Shown here: in pieces, positions 25,992-34,814 of the stretch
How the letters are laid out: the number at the start of each line of letters is the position of its first letter
Position numbering within the stretch: position 1 is the stretch's first letter
Assembly: GCF_009176975.1 (NCBI RefSeq)
Contig: NZ_WEZG01000007.1
Location: forward strand, 186,001 to 250,000
Direction: 5' to 3'
DNA length: 64,000 nucleotides
Source: Aureimonas psammosilenae
Lineage (GTDB): Bacteria > Pseudomonadota > Alphaproteobacteria > Rhizobiales > Rhizobiaceae
Position numbers and translations under genes: made by a program
Notes under the pieces: generated by a model
What the model saw: only the letters and a program-made list of their open reading frames with translations
What the model was told of the DNA's origin: nothing
Databases searched by the model: none

Positions 25992-26153
25992 GGGAGAAAC
26001 CGGTTGGGAAGGTTAGCCGCTACATAAGGTGCCGTCGCCTCGGACAGATGCGCCCCTTCGTCACGTTGCGGCGATCCTTTCGTGAGCGTCGCCCCCGCAT
26101 CCTCGTTGCCTTCCCCGCTCCTCCGCCGCCATAATGGACGCTCGTGAGGGGCA

Positions 26154-26825
26154 ATGACGCAATTCGATCTGATCGTCTTCGACTGCGACGGGGTGCTCGT
26201 GGATTCCGAGCTTCTCGCCCGGCAGGCGCTTCTGTCGGTGTTTCGCGACGGCGGCATCGAGATCGACGCCGATCTGGCGCGGGCGGCGGTCGGCATGAAG
26301 TTCGCCGACGTCCTCGCTCTCATCGAAACGCGGACGGGCCTCATGCTCGATCCCGCCCGCCACGGCAACCTTTGGCCGGAAACGGAGAAGCTCTTCGCGC
26401 GCCATCTCCGGGCGATGCCGGGTATCTTCCCCTTTCTCGATCGGGTCGCTGCCGTGCCGCGCTGCGTCGCCTCTTCCTCGCAGCACCTCCGCATCCGGCG
26501 CAGCCTCGAACTGACCGGGCTTGCCGAGAGGTTTGCGCCTGACGCGATCTTCTCCTCGCAGGACGTTTCGCGCGGCAAGCCCGCACCCGATCTTTTCCTT
26601 CTTGCGGCCGCCAGGATGGGTGCCGACCCTCGGCGCTGCCTCGTGATCGAGGACACGCGCTTCGGCATCCTCGGCGCGAAAGCCGCCGGCATGGCCGCTT
26701 TCGGCTTTCTCGGCGGCGCGCACCTTCGCGGCGACGCGGGCGAAGCGCTGGTGGAGGCCGGCGCGGACTTTCTGGCGGGGGACTGGGCCGCTGTGGCGCA
26801 CCGTCTCGGGCTCGGGGGCTCGTGA
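26154..26825 (+). CDS. HAD-family hydrolase (sugar-phosphatase-like)
   Basis: A 223-residue HAD phosphatase of subfamily IA. Motif I is FDCDGVLVDSE (residues 8-18) with the nucleophile Asp, motif II is SSS near 104, motif III Lys is in SRGKPAPDLFL near 143 and motif IV is VIEDTRFG near 163. A helical cap domain lies between residues 20 and 90. Substrates of this subfamily include phosphoglycolate, beta-phosphoglucose and sugar phosphates. It overlaps the LacI regulator gene (TGATG), so the two are coupled. That context, just before xylA, suggests a sugar or sugar-alcohol phosphate as substrate. Confidence 0.9.
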   Translation: MTQFDLIVFDCDGVLVDSELLARQALLSVFRDGGIEIDADLARAAVGMKFADVLALIETRTGLMLDPARHGNLWPETEKLFARHLRAMPGIFPFLDRVAAVPRCVASSSQHLRIRRSLELTGLAERFAPDAIFSSQDVSRGKPAPDLFLLAAARMGADPRRCLVIEDTRFGILGAKAAGMAAFGFLGGAHLRGDAGEALVEAGADFLAGDWAAVAHRLGLGGS

Positions 26826-27865
26826 TGTGGGACGAGAGCGACCGTCAGGCCCCGACGCTCAGCGACGTGGCGCGCCATGCCGGGGTAAGCCTTGCCACCG
26901 CCGACCGCGTGGTGAACCGGCGTCCGGGCGTCCGGGCCTCCACCGTCGAGCGGGTCGAAGCGGCCGTCCGAACCCTCGGCTTCGTGCGCCATGCGGGCGC
27001 CGCAGCGCTCGCCCGGCGGGCCGGCTTTCGCGCCGTGGCGATCCTGCCGAGCGGCGCCAATCCCTTCGTCGCCCGTCTCGCCGAGGAACTGACCGAGGCG
27101 GCGCGCAACGAAGGACAACGCCGTCTCGATCTCCAGCTCGTGGAAACGAACGGTTTTTCCGCCGCGGGTCTCGCCGAAACCATCCTGGCGGCGAGTGAAG
27201 GCGCGGACGGCGCCATCGTCATGGGGCTGGACGATCCGGCAGTCGCGGCCGGCATCGACGCGCTCGCCGCGCGTGGAACACCGGTGGTGACGCTCGTGTC
27301 CGACGTGCCGGGATCGAACCGCCAGCGCTATGTCGGGATCGACAACCGCGCGGCGGGGCGTGTCGCGGCCTCGCTTCTCGGCCGTTTTTCCGGGCCGGCG
27401 GCGCGCCGCGTCCTCGTGGTTCTCGGCTCCCTCACTTTGCGCGATCACCGCGACCGCCTGGACGGCTTTCGCGAAGCGCTGGCCGGGCGTTTCCCCGCGC
27501 TTTCGATCCTCGATGTCGTAGAAGGGCAGGACGACGCGGCGCGGATGCGGCAGATGCTGGAAAAAGCTTTCACGCAAGCCGGCCCGCCCGACGCGATCTA
27601 TAGCGCGGGGGCCGGCGTTTCCGGCCTTGCCGGTGCGTTGACAGGCTTCGACGCACGGCCCGTCGTCGTCGCGCATGAATTGACCAGTGAAACCCGGCCC
27701 CTGGTGGAGGCTGGCATTCTGGACGCCCTGATCGTTCAGGACCCCGGCCACGAAGCGCGCTCGGCGGTGCGCCTCCTGATGTCGGCCCTGACAGGGGGCA
27801 CAGTCTTCGAGGACCAGGAGCGCATCCGCATCGAGATCATCCTCAACGACAATTTGCCTCGCTAA
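26825..27865 (+). CDS. LacI-family transcriptional regulator, probable regulator of xylA
   Basis: A 346-residue regulator with an N-terminal LacI helix-turn-helix ([30 protein letters not shown], taken in two pieces, residues 11-40) and a hinge. A periplasmic-binding-protein-like effector domain of the Peripla_BP_4 type follows, with [21 protein letters not shown] and the DxxGxxRDRLDGF-like [14 protein letters not shown] segment. That domain type usually binds sugars such as xylose or ribose. The ATG at 26825 overlaps the stop of the HAD gene. Its stop codon lies in a palindrome (27863-27877), and a second, LacI-like palindrome (27916-27935) precedes xylA, so repression of xylA and chvE relieved by sugar is the likely role. 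Confidence 0.9.
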   Translation: MWDESDRQAPTLSDVARHAGVSLATADRVVNRRPGVRASTVERVEAAVRTLGFVRHAGAAALARRAGFRAVAILPSGANPFVARLAEELTEAARNEGQRRLDLQLVETNGFSAAGLAETILAASEGADGAIVMGLDDPAVAAGIDALAARGTPVVTLVSDVPGSNRQRYVGIDNRAAGRVAASLLGRFSGPAARRVLVVLGSLTLRDHRDRLDGFREALAGRFPALSILDVVEGQDDAARMRQMLEKAFTQAGPPDAIYSAGAGVSGLAGALTGFDARPVVVAHELTSETRPLVEAGILDALIVQDPGHEARSAVRLLMSALTGGTVFEDQERIRIEIILNDNLPR

Positions 27866-27877
27866 GCGATACGCTTA
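27863..27877. promoter_or_regulatory. Palindrome at the end of the LacI gene
   Basis: TAAGCG (27863-27868), the spacer ATA and CGCTTA (27872-27877) form a perfect 6-base inverted repeat that includes the LacI stop codon. It lies 87 bases before xylA. It could be an auxiliary operator, but its odd-length centre is unlike typical LacI sites. Confidence 0.35.
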
Positions 27878-27915
27878 ACCTTTCTTTCACGGACGGAGTT
27901 GCGTTCGGGATCGTG

Positions 27916-27935
27916 TCTGAGGTACGTATCTCAGA
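27916..27935. promoter_or_regulatory. LacI-type operator upstream of xylA
   Basis: TCTGAGGTACGTATCTCAGA is a 20-base palindrome with only one mismatched pair and a central CG, the hallmark of LacI-family operators. It lies 28 bases upstream of the xylA ATG and 50 bases downstream of the LacI gene, in a position to block transcription or elongation. Confidence 0.6.
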
Positions 27936-27963
27936 AATGACGCATCGCATGGGGGAGACGACG

Positions 27964-29274
27964 ATGTCGAACGGGTTCTTCGGGCTGGATTCCAGGATCG
28001 CCTTCGAAGGCGAAGAAAGCCGCAACCCGCTCGCCTTCCGCTTCTACGACAAGGACCGGACCGTCATGGGCCGGCGGATGGAAGATCACCTCCGCTTCGC
28101 CATCTGCTACTGGCATTCCTTCACCTGGCCGGGCGGCGATCCCTTCGGCGGCGAGACCTTCATCCGGCCCTGGATGCAGCCGGGCGATCCGCTCGCCCAG
28201 GCGAAAGCCAAGGCGGAAGTCGCCTTCGAGCTGTTCGAACTTCTGGACGCGCCCTTCTTCACCTTCCACGATGCCGACGTTTCGCCGGAAGGCGCGACCT
28301 TGAGCGATTCCATCCGCAACCTCAACGAGATCGCCGATCTCTTCGAGACCAAGATGGAAAGCGCCAAGGTGCGCCTCCTTTGGGGCACGGCGAATCTCTT
28401 CTCGCATCGCCGCTACATGGCGGGCGCAGCCACCAATCCGGACCCGGAAGTCTTCGCCTATGCCGTCGGCCAGGTGAAGGCGGCGCTCGACGTGACGCAT
28501 CGCCTGAAGGGCGAGAACTACGTCTGCTGGGGTGGGCGCGAGGGCTACGAGACGCTTCTCAACACCGACATGAAGCGCGAGCTGGACCAGCTCGGCCGCT
28601 TCCTGTCCATGCTGGTGGACTACAAGCACAAGATCGGCTTCACAGGCCCGATCCTGATCGAGCCGAAGCCCAAGGAGCCGACGAAGCATCAATACGACTT
28701 CGACACGGCGACCGTGTTCGGCTTCCTTCAGAAGTACGGCCTGGAAAAGGACGTGAAGCTCAATCTGGAGCAGAACCACGCGATCCTCGCCGGCCATTCC
28801 TTCGACCATGAGGTGAAGCTCGCCTATGCGAACGACCTCTTCGGCTCGCTCGACATCAATCGCGGCGACGATCTTCTCGGCTGGGACACGGACCAGTTCG
28901 CGATGGACGTGAAGGAGATGACGCTCGTCTTCCACGAGATGCTGAAGCATGGCGGCTTCACCACGGGCGGGCTCAACTTCGACGCCAAGATCCGGCGCCA
29001 GTCGATCGACCCACAGGATCTGGTGATCGCCCATGTGGCGTCCATGGATGCCTGCGCGAGGGCGCTTCTCGCCGCCGAGCGGATGCTGGCGGACAAGGCG
29101 CTGGAAGCGCCGCTTGCCGAGCGCTACGCTGGCTGGGACAAGCCGGAATACAAGGCTATTCTCGCCGGAGAGAAGAGCCTCGAGGAGGTCGCAGAGCTGG
29201 GGACCAAGCTGCAGCCGCAGCCGCGTTCGGGCCGGCAGGAACTCCTCGAAGGCATCGTCAACCGGTACGTTTGA
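27964..29274 (+). CDS. xylA: Xylose isomerase
   Basis: A 436-residue xylose (glucose) isomerase that converts D-xylose to D-xylulose with two divalent metals. Recognisable blocks are the catalytic His region [12 protein letters not shown] (near 100), [14 protein letters not shown] (near 190), and the first metal site in [17 protein letters not shown] (near 233). [19 protein letters not shown] and [11 protein letters not shown] carry the remaining ligands. The length matches the long class II enzymes. The ATG at 27964 has GGGGGAGACG directly upstream, and family N-termini begin [12 protein letters not shown]-like. A LacI-type operator precedes it. No xylulokinase gene is in the window. Confidence 0.97.
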   Translation: MSNGFFGLDSRIAFEGEESRNPLAFRFYDKDRTVMGRRMEDHLRFAICYWHSFTWPGGDPFGGETFIRPWMQPGDPLAQAKAKAEVAFELFELLDAPFFTFHDADVSPEGATLSDSIRNLNEIADLFETKMESAKVRLLWGTANLFSHRRYMAGAATNPDPEVFAYAVGQVKAALDVTHRLKGENYVCWGGREGYETLLNTDMKRELDQLGRFLSMLVDYKHKIGFTGPILIEPKPKEPTKHQYDFDTATVFGFLQKYGLEKDVKLNLEQNHAILAGHSFDHEVKLAYANDLFGSLDINRGDDLLGWDTDQFAMDVKEMTLVFHEMLKHGGFTTGGLNFDAKIRRQSIDPQDLVIAHVASMDACARALLAAERMLADKALEAPLAERYAGWDKPEYKAILAGEKSLEEVAELGTKLQPQPRSGRQELLEGIVNRYV

Positions 29275-29279
29275 GATCC

Positions 29280-29298
29280 TGCCCGCCGCGCGCGGGCA
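29280..29298 (+). other. Intercistronic hairpin between xylA and chvE
   Basis: TGCCCGC (29280-29286) and GCGGGCA (29292-29298) pair perfectly around CGCGC, just after the xylA stop. There is no T run, so it more likely stabilises or separates expression of the two genes than terminates transcription fully. Confidence 0.4.
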
Positions 29299-29365
29299 AC
29301 GGGGCAAGGCCGGGGATGCGGGGCGAGGAGGCTCCGCTCCGGCGCGAATGGGAGGTTTTAAGTTC

Positions 29366-30430
29366 ATGAAGCTTCATCAGGTTCTGATGGCGGGCGCGGC
29401 GCTGGCGATCGGTCTTGCCGGATCGGCGGCGCTCGCCCAGGAAAAGACCGCGATCGGCGTCGCCATGCCTGACAAGACGGTGGCGCGCTGGATCGACGAC
29501 GGCAACAACATCGTCAAGCAGTTGCAGGACAAGGGCTATGCGCCCGACCTGCAATATGCCGACGACGACATCCCGACGCAGGTCTCGCAGATCGAGAACA
29601 TGGTTACCAAGGGCGCCAAGGTGCTCGTGGTCGCCGCGATCGACGGCACGACCCTGTCGGACATCCTCGCCCAGGCGCACGACAAGGGGATCAAGGTCAT
29701 CTCCTACGATCGCCTGATCCGCGACACTGCGAACATCGACTACTACGCCACCTTCGACAACTTCCAGGTCGGCGTCATCCAGGGCACCTCCATCGAGCAG
29801 TCGCTTGGGCTGAAAGACGGCAAGGGTCCGTTCAACATCGAACTCTTCGGCGGTTCGCCGGACGATAACAACGCCTTCTTCTTCTACAACGGCGCGCTCA
29901 GCGTGCTTCAGCCCTATATCGACTCGGGCAAGCTCGTGGTCGCTTCCAGCCAGACCGGCATGGACAAGGTCGGCACGCTGCGCTGGGATGCGGCGACCGC
30001 CCAGTCGCGCATGGATAACATCCTGTCGGCCTTCTACACAGGCAAGCATGTCGACGCGGTGCTCGCGCCGAACGACGTCATCGCGCGCGGCGTGATCTCC
30101 TCGCTGAAGGGCGTCGGCTACGGATCGGGCGATCTGAAGATGCCGGTGATCACGGGTCAGGACGCCGAAGCGCCGTCGATCAAGTCGATCATCGCGGGCG
30201 AGCAGACCTCCACCGTGTTCAAGGACACGCGCGATCTCGCCAAGGTCACCGTCGACATGGTGGACGCCATGGCCGCCGGCAAGGAAGTCACGGTGAACGA
30301 CACCAAGAGCTACAACAACGGCGTGAAGGTCGTGCCGTCCTATCTGTTGAAGCCTGTTCTCGTGACCAAGGACAACTATCAGCAGGTGCTGATCGACAGC
30401 GGCTACTACAAGGCCGATCAGCTCAAGTAA
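29366..30430 (+). CDS. chvE: Periplasmic sugar-binding protein ChvE
   Basis: A 354-residue periplasmic binding protein for aldose sugars (glucose, galactose, xylose, arabinose and others). It feeds an ABC importer and, in Agrobacterium, the VirA virulence kinase. It has a signal peptide ([20 protein letters not shown], cleavage after ALA at about 24). It follows the ChvE pattern closely: [59 protein letters not shown] and [23 protein letters not shown] 29366 has an ideal GGAGG site at 29351. The usual partner genes for the ATPase and permease (gguA and gguB, or mmsAB) do not follow. The next gene is on the other strand, so transport must rely on genes elsewhere. Confidence 0.92.
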   Translation: MKLHQVLMAGAALAIGLAGSAALAQEKTAIGVAMPDKTVARWIDDGNNIVKQLQDKGYAPDLQYADDDIPTQVSQIENMVTKGAKVLVVAAIDGTTLSDILAQAHDKGIKVISYDRLIRDTANIDYYATFDNFQVGVIQGTSIEQSLGLKDGKGPFNIELFGGSPDDNNAFFFYNGALSVLQPYIDSGKLVVASSQTGMDKVGTLRWDAATAQSRMDNILSAFYTGKHVDAVLAPNDVIARGVISSLKGVGYGSGDLKMPVITGQDAEAPSIKSIIAGEQTSTVFKDTRDLAKVTVDMVDAMAAGKEVTVNDTKSYNNGVKVVPSYLLKPVLVTKDNYQQVLIDSGYYKADQLK

Positions 30431-30448
30431 GCGAACTTTTTTCGAAAA

Positions 30449-30476
30449 GGGCGGTCCCGGGTTTCCGGGGCCGCCC
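30449..30476. terminator. Terminator hairpin between chvE and the convergent GGDEF gene
   Basis: GGGCGGTCCCGG (30449-30460) pairs with CCGGGGCCGCCC (30465-30476) with one wobble around GTTT. It lies 18 bases after the chvE stop. On the minus strand it is followed by TTTT and an A/T-rich stretch, so it probably ends transcription from both sides, better for the minus strand. Confidence 0.7.
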
Positions 30477-30493
30477 TCAGTGCATTCGACGGG

Positions 30494-32938
30494 TCACCGA
30501 GCCGACCCGATCTGCGCGGACACGAGCTGCGACAGGTTCGCCAACATCTCGCGCCCGGTCTCGTCGAGCCCGTCGCGAGGCACGAAATCCACCACGCAGA
30601 CCGCGCCGACGGCTTGTCCGGTCGCCGGATGGAAAAGCGGCGCGCCGGCATAGAAGCGCAGGCCCGACTCGCCCTGCGTCAGCGGGTTGTTCATGAAGCG
30701 CTTGTCGGCCGCCAGATCCCCGACCACGAGCGGCTCCTGTCCCATCACGGTATGGGAGCAGAAGGTGATCTTGCGGGGCAGGGTGTTGATGTCCGTGCCG
30801 TGCCGCCCGATCAACTGCGCCGTTTCCTCGCCGAGCAGGGACACGAAGCCGATCGGTGCGTCGAGAAGCTTGGCGGCCGAGGCCGCGATGGCATCGAGCT
30901 TTTCCACCTTCACCTTGCAAAGCTGCAGGATCGTGCTCGCGGCTTCCGCGCGTTCACGCTCGGCCCCGTCGTCGAGCCGGTCGGGCGCCGTGACGAGCGA
31001 TGTCTCGGACACGATCCTGTTGCGCCCCATGCGCTTGGCCTCGTAGAGGAGCCGGTCGGCGTCTACCACGAGTTGCGCGGCCGCGCCGCGGCCGACCCGC
31101 TGCTCACCCAGCTCGATCGTGGCATGGCCGATGCTGACCGTCACGACCCCGCCATTGGCCGGGTTGCCGCTATGGGGGATGTTCAGGGCCATCACCGCCA
31201 AACGCACGGCCTCGGCGATCTGCGTCGCAGCGGCCGCATCCGCTCCCGGCAGCAGGACCGCCAGCTCCTCCCCACCGTAACGGGCCGCCACGGCATCCGC
31301 ACCCGTCGGCACGCTCCTGATCGCCTCGCAAACTCGGCGCAGGCATTCGTCGCCGGCCGGATGGCCGTAATGATCGTTGAAGAGCTTGAAGCGGTCGAGA
31401 TCCATCAGGATGAGCGAAAGGGGAGACCCCGCGCGGTCGGACCGGCATTCCAGCGCCAGCGCCTCGTCGAACCGCCGGCGGTTGGCGAGCCCGGTGAGGC
31501 CGTCCGTATTGGCGAGATGGGACAGTTCGCGATGCGCGGCGACGAGCTTGGCTTCCGCTTCCTTGCGGCGCGAAACGTCCCGGAGGACGACGATGAAGAC
31601 ATGGTCCCGCGCGACATAGCTGTAGCGGCCTTCCACCCAGACGTCGTGCCCGGCCGCGTGTCGCAGGCGATAAACGGCCTCCGCATCGTCCCGCCCCTGC
31701 CGGGCCTTCGCGACGATGCCCGCCACGGTCGGGAAATCCTCCGGGTGGATCAGATCGCGCGTCGACTTGCCGACGAGATCCTCCGGCGCGAGACCCACCA
31801 GGGCGCGGCTGGCGGGGGACACGTATTCGCGCACGAGGTTCTCGTCGATGCGCATGATCAGATCGGTGGCGTTGTCGGCCAGAAGCCGGAAGCGCTTTTC
31901 GCTCTGGCGAACGCTCCGCTCGGCCGCCTTGCGGCGACGCAACTCGCTGCGCATGGAAAAGGCGATGGCGAGCGCCGCGAGACTGAGAAGCGCGAGAGCG
32001 ATGCCGACCCATGTCGCGAGGCGGTTCCACAAGGCGAAGATGCCGCGATCCGACAGGGCGACGTCGAGAATGAGCGGCAACTCGCCGACGCGGGTGAACG
32101 TGTAGAGACGCGGCACGGCGTCGACCGCCGAGATCCCCGTGAACGACCCGCTGCCCTCGGCCATGAAGCGCCGCACGTTCGGGGTGGCCGAGAAGTCCTT
32201 GCCCATCGCGTCCGCCACGAAAGGTTGGCGCGTGATCATCACGCCGTCGGTGGAGAAGATGTTCAGGGCGTCGTGTTCCTTCAGCCGCGTTCCCGCAAAG
32301 AGGTCCTGAAAGAGCGCGAGCCGCACCGTGCCGACGACAACCCCCGCGAAGGAGCCGTCCGGGCCATTCAAACGGTGGGACAATGCGATGACTTCGTCGC
32401 TTCCCGTCACCCGGCGGCGAAAGGGATGGCTGACATTCAGCTTCGAGTCCGAGGCGCGCTGGGCCGCCCGGAAATAATCGCGGTCGGCCAGATTGCCCTT
32501 GCGCGGCGGAAAGCTGTCCCGGTCGCGCAGGATATCGCCGTTCTGGTCGAGAACGAGAAGGCTGGTGAAATAGGGATCGGCGGTTGAGCCCTCGAACAGG
32601 ATCTCCTGCTGCATCTGCGGCGACAGGGCCTTGAAGGTCGGGGACGTCGTGAGACTCGTGACGCGCCGCAAGGTCGCGTCGTAGGTGAGCAGATTGCTTT
32701 CGATATCCCGCGACAGGATCGTCAGGAGATTGCGCGCGCCGTCATTGGCCTGTTTCCAGGCATCGTCGCGAAGCTCCAGAAGGGTCAGGGCGGAGATGCC
32801 GCAAAAGGAGGCGAGAACCGTCGCGAGGACGATCCATCGCAGAACCGCGTTCTCCAAGGCCTTCTTCAGGCGTGCGGCTCCAAGGAGCCGGAACGGAAGG
32901 TCCGGAGCCCAAGAAGGCGCGCCGATCGTATCACTCAT
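30494..32938 (-). CDS. Membrane diguanylate cyclase: dCache-PAS-GGDEF-GAF
   Basis: An 814-residue membrane-bound sensor that should make c-di-GMP. Order: a transmembrane helix (about 33-55), a periplasmic Cache-type sensor (about 60-305), and a second helix (about 310-332, WVGIALALLSLAALAIAFS). A PAS domain follows (about 345-465, RFRLLADNATDLIMRIDENL), then GGDEF (about 485-660) with the active site RYGGEELAVLL near 557, and a C-terminal GAF domain (about 670-805, APIGFVSLLGEETAQLIGRHG). GGEEL is an active-site variant known to be functional. A GAF domain after GGDEF is uncommon, since sensors usually precede the output. The gene converges with chvE and ends at a shared hairpin. Confidence 0.9.
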   Translation of the reverse strand: MSDTIGAPSWAPDLPFRLLGAARLKKALENAVLRWIVLATVLASFCGISALTLLELRDDAWKQANDGARNLLTILSRDIESNLLTYDATLRRVTSLTTSPTFKALSPQMQQEILFEGSTADPYFTSLLVLDQNGDILRDRDSFPPRKGNLADRDYFRAAQRASDSKLNVSHPFRRRVTGSDEVIALSHRLNGPDGSFAGVVVGTVRLALFQDLFAGTRLKEHDALNIFSTDGVMITRQPFVADAMGKDFSATPNVRRFMAEGSGSFTGISAVDAVPRLYTFTRVGELPLILDVALSDRGIFALWNRLATWVGIALALLSLAALAIAFSMRSELRRRKAAERSVRQSEKRFRLLADNATDLIMRIDENLVREYVSPASRALVGLAPEDLVGKSTRDLIHPEDFPTVAGIVAKARQGRDDAEAVYRLRHAAGHDVWVEGRYSYVARDHVFIVVLRDVSRRKEAEAKLVAAHRELSHLANTDGLTGLANRRRFDEALALECRSDRAGSPLSLILMDLDRFKLFNDHYGHPAGDECLRRVCEAIRSVPTGADAVAARYGGEELAVLLPGADAAAATQIAEAVRLAVMALNIPHSGNPANGGVVTVSIGHATIELGEQRVGRGAAAQLVVDADRLLYEAKRMGRNRIVSETSLVTAPDRLDDGAERERAEAASTILQLCKVKVEKLDAIAASAAKLLDAPIGFVSLLGEETAQLIGRHGTDINTLPRKITFCSHTVMGQEPLVVGDLAADKRFMNNPLTQGESGLRFYAGAPLFHPATGQAVGAVCVVDFVPRDGLDETGREMLANLSQLVSAQIGSAR

Positions 32939-33133
32939 GCCGAAACGAACCTTCCGGCATCGCAGAGCTGCCCATGCCCGGCCCCTCTTCGCATTTCATT
33001 GACCCCCGCATCCGCTTCGAGAAGCGTTATCGCCGGCGCGAATGCCGGCGGGAGAGCGAGGACCGCCCGACCATAGGGCGATGCCTCCTAAGAAAGCGTA
33101 TGAGTGCCGGAAGCTCGCGCGAGCGAGCGGAGA

Positions 33134-33385
33134 TCAGGCGGTGCCGGAGGTTTCCTCGTCGTTTCCGCTTTCGGCGTTGTCGAAGTCGATGGTCTCGAGG
33201 ACCTCTTCCGCATCGTCGCGAATCTCGTCCAGGAACTCGATCGCGTCATCGAAATTGTCGCCGCCCTGAGCGGCCAGCATCGCAAGCTGGATGGTCATGA
33301 TGCTGGCGACGTCGTTGAGTTCCAGCCCTTCGAAAAGCTTCCCGATCTCGGTCGCGATCCGATCTTTTTCCTCGTTGCTGATCAT
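33134..33385 (-). CDS. Small acidic hypothetical protein
   Basis: An 83-residue protein (MISNEEKDRIATEIGKLFEG start) with two predicted helices (3-20 and 25-62, the latter with a DDAIEFLDEIRDDAEEV heptad-like stretch) and a strongly acidic, disordered tail ending NDEETSGTA. The ATG at 33385 has an excellent AAGGAG site eight bases upstream, which decides it against Met codons further up in the frame. No family recognised. It is downstream of the DUF2778 gene on the same strand and separated from it by 89 bases. Confidence 0.68.
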   Translation of the reverse strand: MISNEEKDRIATEIGKLFEGLELNDVASIMTIQLAMLAAQGGDNFDDAIEFLDEIRDDAEEVLETIDFDNAESGNDEETSGTA

Positions 33386-33474
33386 GGGATCGCTCCTTTC
33401 GTTTGGTGCCGTCGTCATGCGGTCGCCGACCCTATCTAGGCAGGCGAGGGGAGTTGGAGAGGGGGCCCCGATCC

Positions 33475-34650
33475 TCAACCGCGCCGGAAGAGCGAGGTCA
33501 AGCGGGAAACCGGGTCGGACATGCGGTTGACCACGACGAGACGCCGCACTTCGCCGCGCCGGAAGGCGGCGAGGAAGCGGTTGTAGTCCTTGAACGACAC
33601 GCAGCCGTTCGAGTCGCCGCGCTTGCCGAGCATGTAGGTGTGGGCGAGGAGGCCGACGCGGTTGAAGATCCGACGCTCGCCGCCGACCGGGTTGAGGCGG
33701 ATGGCCTGGACGCCGTGAAACAGGCTTTCGCGTAAAGTCAGGTCGTAGACATGGGGCGGCGTCGCGCCGCGCATCTTCTGATGCACGAAGCGCGGATCGT
33801 CGCGCAAGGAACCGAGGCCCGAATGGGCTTCCAGGCGCTCGCCGTTCGGCATGAAGACGGTGGCCGCGCTGATGTCGTAGACGGCGACGCCGTTGCCGGG
33901 CCGCGCGGACGAGAAAAGACCGCCGGAAAGACCGGACTTCTCGTTGTCGTCGCGCCCCGCATCCGGCCGCGCATAGGCCAGCGCCTGCGCCGGCGGCAGA
34001 ACGCGTTCGGGCGCCGACAAGCGGATGGGCGTCGAGCGGCGATAAAAGGGGCGGGCGCTCGGGGTGGGCACGAGCGCGGCTTCCAGCGCTTCCTCGGCGC
34101 TTGTCGGCGCGGCGATGGAGGGCGCCTCGACGCTATGGGCTTCGAGCGTGCGGATGGCAGGCTCCGGCACCGGCAGACTTGGAACGGGGGCCGAGGCGGC
34201 GGCGACTTCCAGCGGCGCTTCCTGCCGCGCCTTGGCGAAGACGTTCATGGCGAAGCCCGCGTCGCTGCGGCTTTCGAAGGCGGTCGCATCGCCGACATGC
34301 GCCGCCGCCAGGAGATGGGCCGGCAGGTCGATCCGGTCGGCCTTCTGTGCCGTTTCGACCGGCGGTCGCGCGATGGGCACGGGTACCCGGCGCGCGAGGC
34401 GGGCGGTGGTGGGAACGGGCGCTTCGGGCGTCATCACTCGCGACGGCGCTTCGCGGCGCACCGCGTTGGAGGCGGAAACGGGCGGCGCGGCGCGGCGGGC
34501 GGCGGGGATCGGCAGAACGCCCATGCCAAGCGCCACGACCAGCAGCCCGCAGGCTAGCCCTGCGCCGATCGCCGGTTTGGAGCGCAGGGAGGAAAAGCCG
34601 ACGATGTCCGTGGCTCCAACCGATGGGAGCGTCGCGCCGATATGTGTCAT
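33475..34650 (-). CDS. DUF2778 protein (L,D-transpeptidase-like peptidoglycan enzyme)
   Basis: A 391-residue protein with an N-terminal membrane anchor (about residues 28-50, AIGAGLACGLLVVALGMGVL), a long Ala/Pro-rich linker (50-240) and a C-terminal DUF2778 domain (about 250-375). The domain shows YDISAATVFMPNGERLEAHS, the DPRFVHQKMRGATPPHVYDL block and the catalytic-type GDSNGCVSFKDYNRF with Cys near 351. DUF2778 includes Tlde1-type peptidoglycan-cutting L,D-carboxypeptidase/transpeptidase-like toxins as well as household envelope proteins. There is no type VI secretion gene nearby, so a role on the cell's own murein is more likely. It lies upstream of a small acidic-protein gene. Confidence 0.84.
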   Translation of the reverse strand: MTHIGATLPSVGATDIVGFSSLRSKPAIGAGLACGLLVVALGMGVLPIPAARRAAPPVSASNAVRREAPSRVMTPEAPVPTTARLARRVPVPIARPPVETAQKADRIDLPAHLLAAAHVGDATAFESRSDAGFAMNVFAKARQEAPLEVAAASAPVPSLPVPEPAIRTLEAHSVEAPSIAAPTSAEEALEAALVPTPSARPFYRRSTPIRLSAPERVLPPAQALAYARPDAGRDDNEKSGLSGGLFSSARPGNGVAVYDISAATVFMPNGERLEAHSGLGSLRDDPRFVHQKMRGATPPHVYDLTLRESLFHGVQAIRLNPVGGERRIFNRVGLLAHTYMLGKRGDSNGCVSFKDYNRFLAAFRRGEVRRLVVVNRMSDPVSRLTSLFRRG

Positions 34651-34814
34651 GGGCGAGCGAAGTCCTGCAAGTGAGCGGGACGCCGCGCCGCGCGACGTTC
34701 AAGTCGCGTGATTGGTTGCCCCTCTTGTCCTGAGGATCGCAGCTTATGGTTAGCGAATGGTGTGCAAATGAGGCGAAGGCGAGCGGGCGACCGAAATCGC
34801 CCGCTCAGATTTTT

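Noticed and set aside
30614-32587. 657-codon plus-strand frame opposite the membrane GGDEF gene
   Set aside because: No domains and shadow composition, while the minus strand encodes sensor, PAS, GGDEF and GAF in order.
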